Positions 7,066 through 7,990 of a stretch of DNA of 7,990 nt are shown piece by piece. Each line of letters starts with the position of its first letter. Positions within the stretch are counted from its first letter, which is position 1. Source of the DNA: Solirubrobacterales bacterium (GTDB lineage: Bacteria; Actinomycetota; Thermoleophilia; Solirubrobacterales; Solirubrobacteraceae); NCBI GenBank assembly GCA_019240015.1, contig JAFAZB010000108.1:1-7990 (forward strand). Reading direction: 5' to 3'. Made by a program: the position numbers and the translations under genes. Under the pieces are notes generated by a model, which was not told the origin of the DNA, did not search any database, and saw nothing but the letters and a program-made list of their open reading frames with translations.

Positions 7066-7722
7066 TCACGATTGCGGACAGGCGCTGGGGGGACTTGCGT
7101 CGGCGGTCCAGCCGGAGTTGCCCGAGGGCGACGTCCGCAGCTGCTCGATCCGCGCCGTTGCGGTCTGGGTCATGCCGATGCCCGAGATGTTCAGGAACGG
7201 CAAATTGACGTTCGCGGTGACACACGCCCGCACGCAGCCGCCGATCGAGGTGTTGGTGCTGCCAGTGGTCCCGCAACTGAGGCCGGTGGGGTAGTAGACG
7301 TACACGGCGACCGCGGTGGACACGCTCCCGCCGGTGTTCTGGAGCTCTGAAGGCGCCTGCGCCTTGACGTAGGCCTGAAGCGTCTGCGAGGAGCCACCCG
7401 GGTTGTAGTCGACCGCCGCATTGCGCGCGGCCTGGGCAGCCAGCGCCGTCTCCTGATTGGAGTAGTCCTCGTAGCGGCCGAAGTAGACGATTCCTAGGAT
7501 CACGAGCATCAGTACAGGTAGGATCACTGCGAATTCGACGAGTGCCGTGCCCCGCTCGTCCCGAGCCCGCTTGCAGATTCGCCGCGCGGTCCCGAACCAA
7601 GCCGTCCGGTGGGCGCGTGCGGACTGCCCGTTGCTCTGGTGAGCGGAGAGGCACACTGGAGCAATATCGGCGCACCGTTGCCCAGCGCTGACTGCGAGAA
7701 CCGCTAGTTGGACCCAGACCAA
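7066..7722 (-). CDS. tadE: TadE-like minor pilin/pseudopilin
   Basis: TadE-family proteins are pilin-like membrane proteins needed for Flp pilus biogenesis and processed by the prepilin peptidase. The product has the TadE signature DERGTALVEFAVILPVLM (residues 55-72 from the TTG), with a processing-type site G58|TALVE giving Glu at +5, and one N-terminal membrane helix (about 59-80). A Ser/Gly/Thr-rich exported region of about 135 residues follows; four of its Cys are in two close groups (SC...GCVRAC) plus SAC near the end, so disulphides are possible. The start is uncertain. TTG at 7722 gives 218 residues and an unusually long 58-residue leader; GTG at 7656 gives 196 residues and a 36-residue leader; neither has a clear Shine-Dalgarno. 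It lies 14 nt after flp and 13 nt before cpaB. Confidence 0.87.
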   Translation of the reverse strand: MVWVQLAVLAVSAGQRCADIAPVCLSAHQSNGQSARAHRTAWFGTARRICKRARDERGTALVEFAVILPVLMLVILGIVYFGRYEDYSNQETALAAQAARNAAVDYNPGGSSQTLQAYVKAQAPSELQNTGGSVSTAVAVYVYYPTGLSCGTTGSTNTSIGGCVRACVTANVNLPFLNISGIGMTQTATARIEQLRTSPSGNSGWTADASPPSACPQS

Positions 7723-7723
7723 G

Positions 7724-7742
7724 GTCTAGGTAGCACCTAGAC
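7724..7742 (-). promoter_or_regulatory. Perfect 8-bp inverted repeat across the flp stop codon, candidate intercistronic hairpin
   Basis: The sequence is GTCTAGGT-AGC-ACCTAGAC: two perfect 8-nt arms and a 3-nt loop. It includes the flp TAG stop (7739-7737) and ends just before the possible TTG start of tadE at 7722. No U-run follows. In an operon that starts with the major pilin, a hairpin here could stabilise the upstream flp message, end part of the transcripts, or restrict tadE initiation. The role is inferred. Confidence 0.5.
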
Positions 7743-7964
7743 GTGGCTGGCGGTCGCACCGAAGATCGCCGAGATGCTCGAGCCGAGCAGCACCCCCACG
7801 GCGAGCACCACCAGCGCGATCACCCCAAGCAGCAGCGCGTACTCGGGCATCGTCTGACCTGCCGAGCGCCTGATCGAAGCGGCGAGAGTCGTGCAGAGAG
7901 CGGCCCAGAGCGTCGAGAGCGCGTTCACGCCGTTTCTAATCGCCCGCGCCGCGCCGCCACCCAA
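7737..7964 (-). CDS. flp: Flp-family type IVc major prepilin
   Basis: This small prepilin is the probable main subunit of the pilus. The product of 75 residues (from TTG) has the Flp processing signature G36|QTMPEYALL, with Glu at +5 and Tyr at +6, the paired residues typical of Flp pilins. A hydrophobic helix follows (AYALL-type core, about 42-70), then a short polar end (GATASHV). The mature pilin would be 39 residues, a normal size for this family. The leader is long: 36 residues from the TTG at 7964-7962, which is the first possible start because a stop codon lies directly upstream, or 24 from the in-frame GTG at 7928-7926. Neither has a strong ribosome site, and the 24-residue leader is closer to usual. 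It is the first visible gene of the operon. Confidence 0.9.
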   Translation of the reverse strand: MGGGAARAIRNGVNALSTLWAALCTTLAASIRRSAGQTMPEYALLLGVIALVVLAVGVLLGSSISAIFGATASHV

Positions 7965-7990
7965 CTAGAGCAATGGATGGCTCTACCTAC
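7965..7990 (-). other. Partial upstream region of flp
   Basis: Only 26 nt precede the furthest flp start. They contain a stop codon in the flp frame and a purine-rich GTAGGTAGAG too far from the TTG to be a normal ribosome site. No -10/-35 pair can be assigned, so the operon promoter is probably beyond the window. Confidence 0.4.

Overview
The window is high-GC bacterial DNA. Nearly all of it is one co-oriented minus-strand operon for a tight-adherence (Tad, type IVc) Flp pilus machine. The GC content, frequent GTG/TTG starts, and lack of any secretin (RcpA/CpaC) or outer-membrane Tad component in the visible run suggest a monoderm high-GC lineage. An actinobacterium is most likely, perhaps a deep-branching group such as Thermoleophilia, but that placement is inference.

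In transcription order (right to left) the genes are: a short Flp prepilin (7737-7964), a TadE-like minor pilin/pseudopilin (7066-7722), the SAF-domain protein CpaB/RcpC (6222-7052), the ParA/MinD-like localisation ATPase TadZ/CpaE (4948-6225), the secretion ATPase TadA/CpaF (3599-4948), a fused VWA-TadB platform protein (1425-3602) and TadC (497-1420). The last five are joined by overlaps of 1-4 nt or gaps of 4-13 nt, which points to one translationally coupled mRNA. The operon promoter and any prepilin peptidase (TadV/CpaA) lie outside the window.

The parts fit one machine. TadA powers assembly on the TadB/TadC inner-membrane platform. TadZ positions the complex, CpaB acts on the outer face of the membrane, and Flp and TadE are prepilin-peptidase substrates, each with a G|xxxxE site. 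The most unusual element is the platform subunit. An exported von Willebrand A domain with a degenerate MIDAS metal site is joined through a Gly/Ser linker and a membrane segment to a complete TadB. This would tether a sensing or adhesive domain, or a pilus-base contact, directly to the motor platform. A perfect 8-bp inverted repeat sits on the flp stop codon and may separate pilin expression from that of the machinery.

Downstream of tadC there is a compact GC hairpin, then a decayed DUF998-type membrane protein gene (about 252-453, minus) with a frameshift and an in-frame stop. Its homology breaks off near 250, and positions 1-210 look more like the 3' end of a plus-strand gene. This left end appears to be a degraded junction. 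No RNA genes, CRISPR arrays or insertion sequences were seen.
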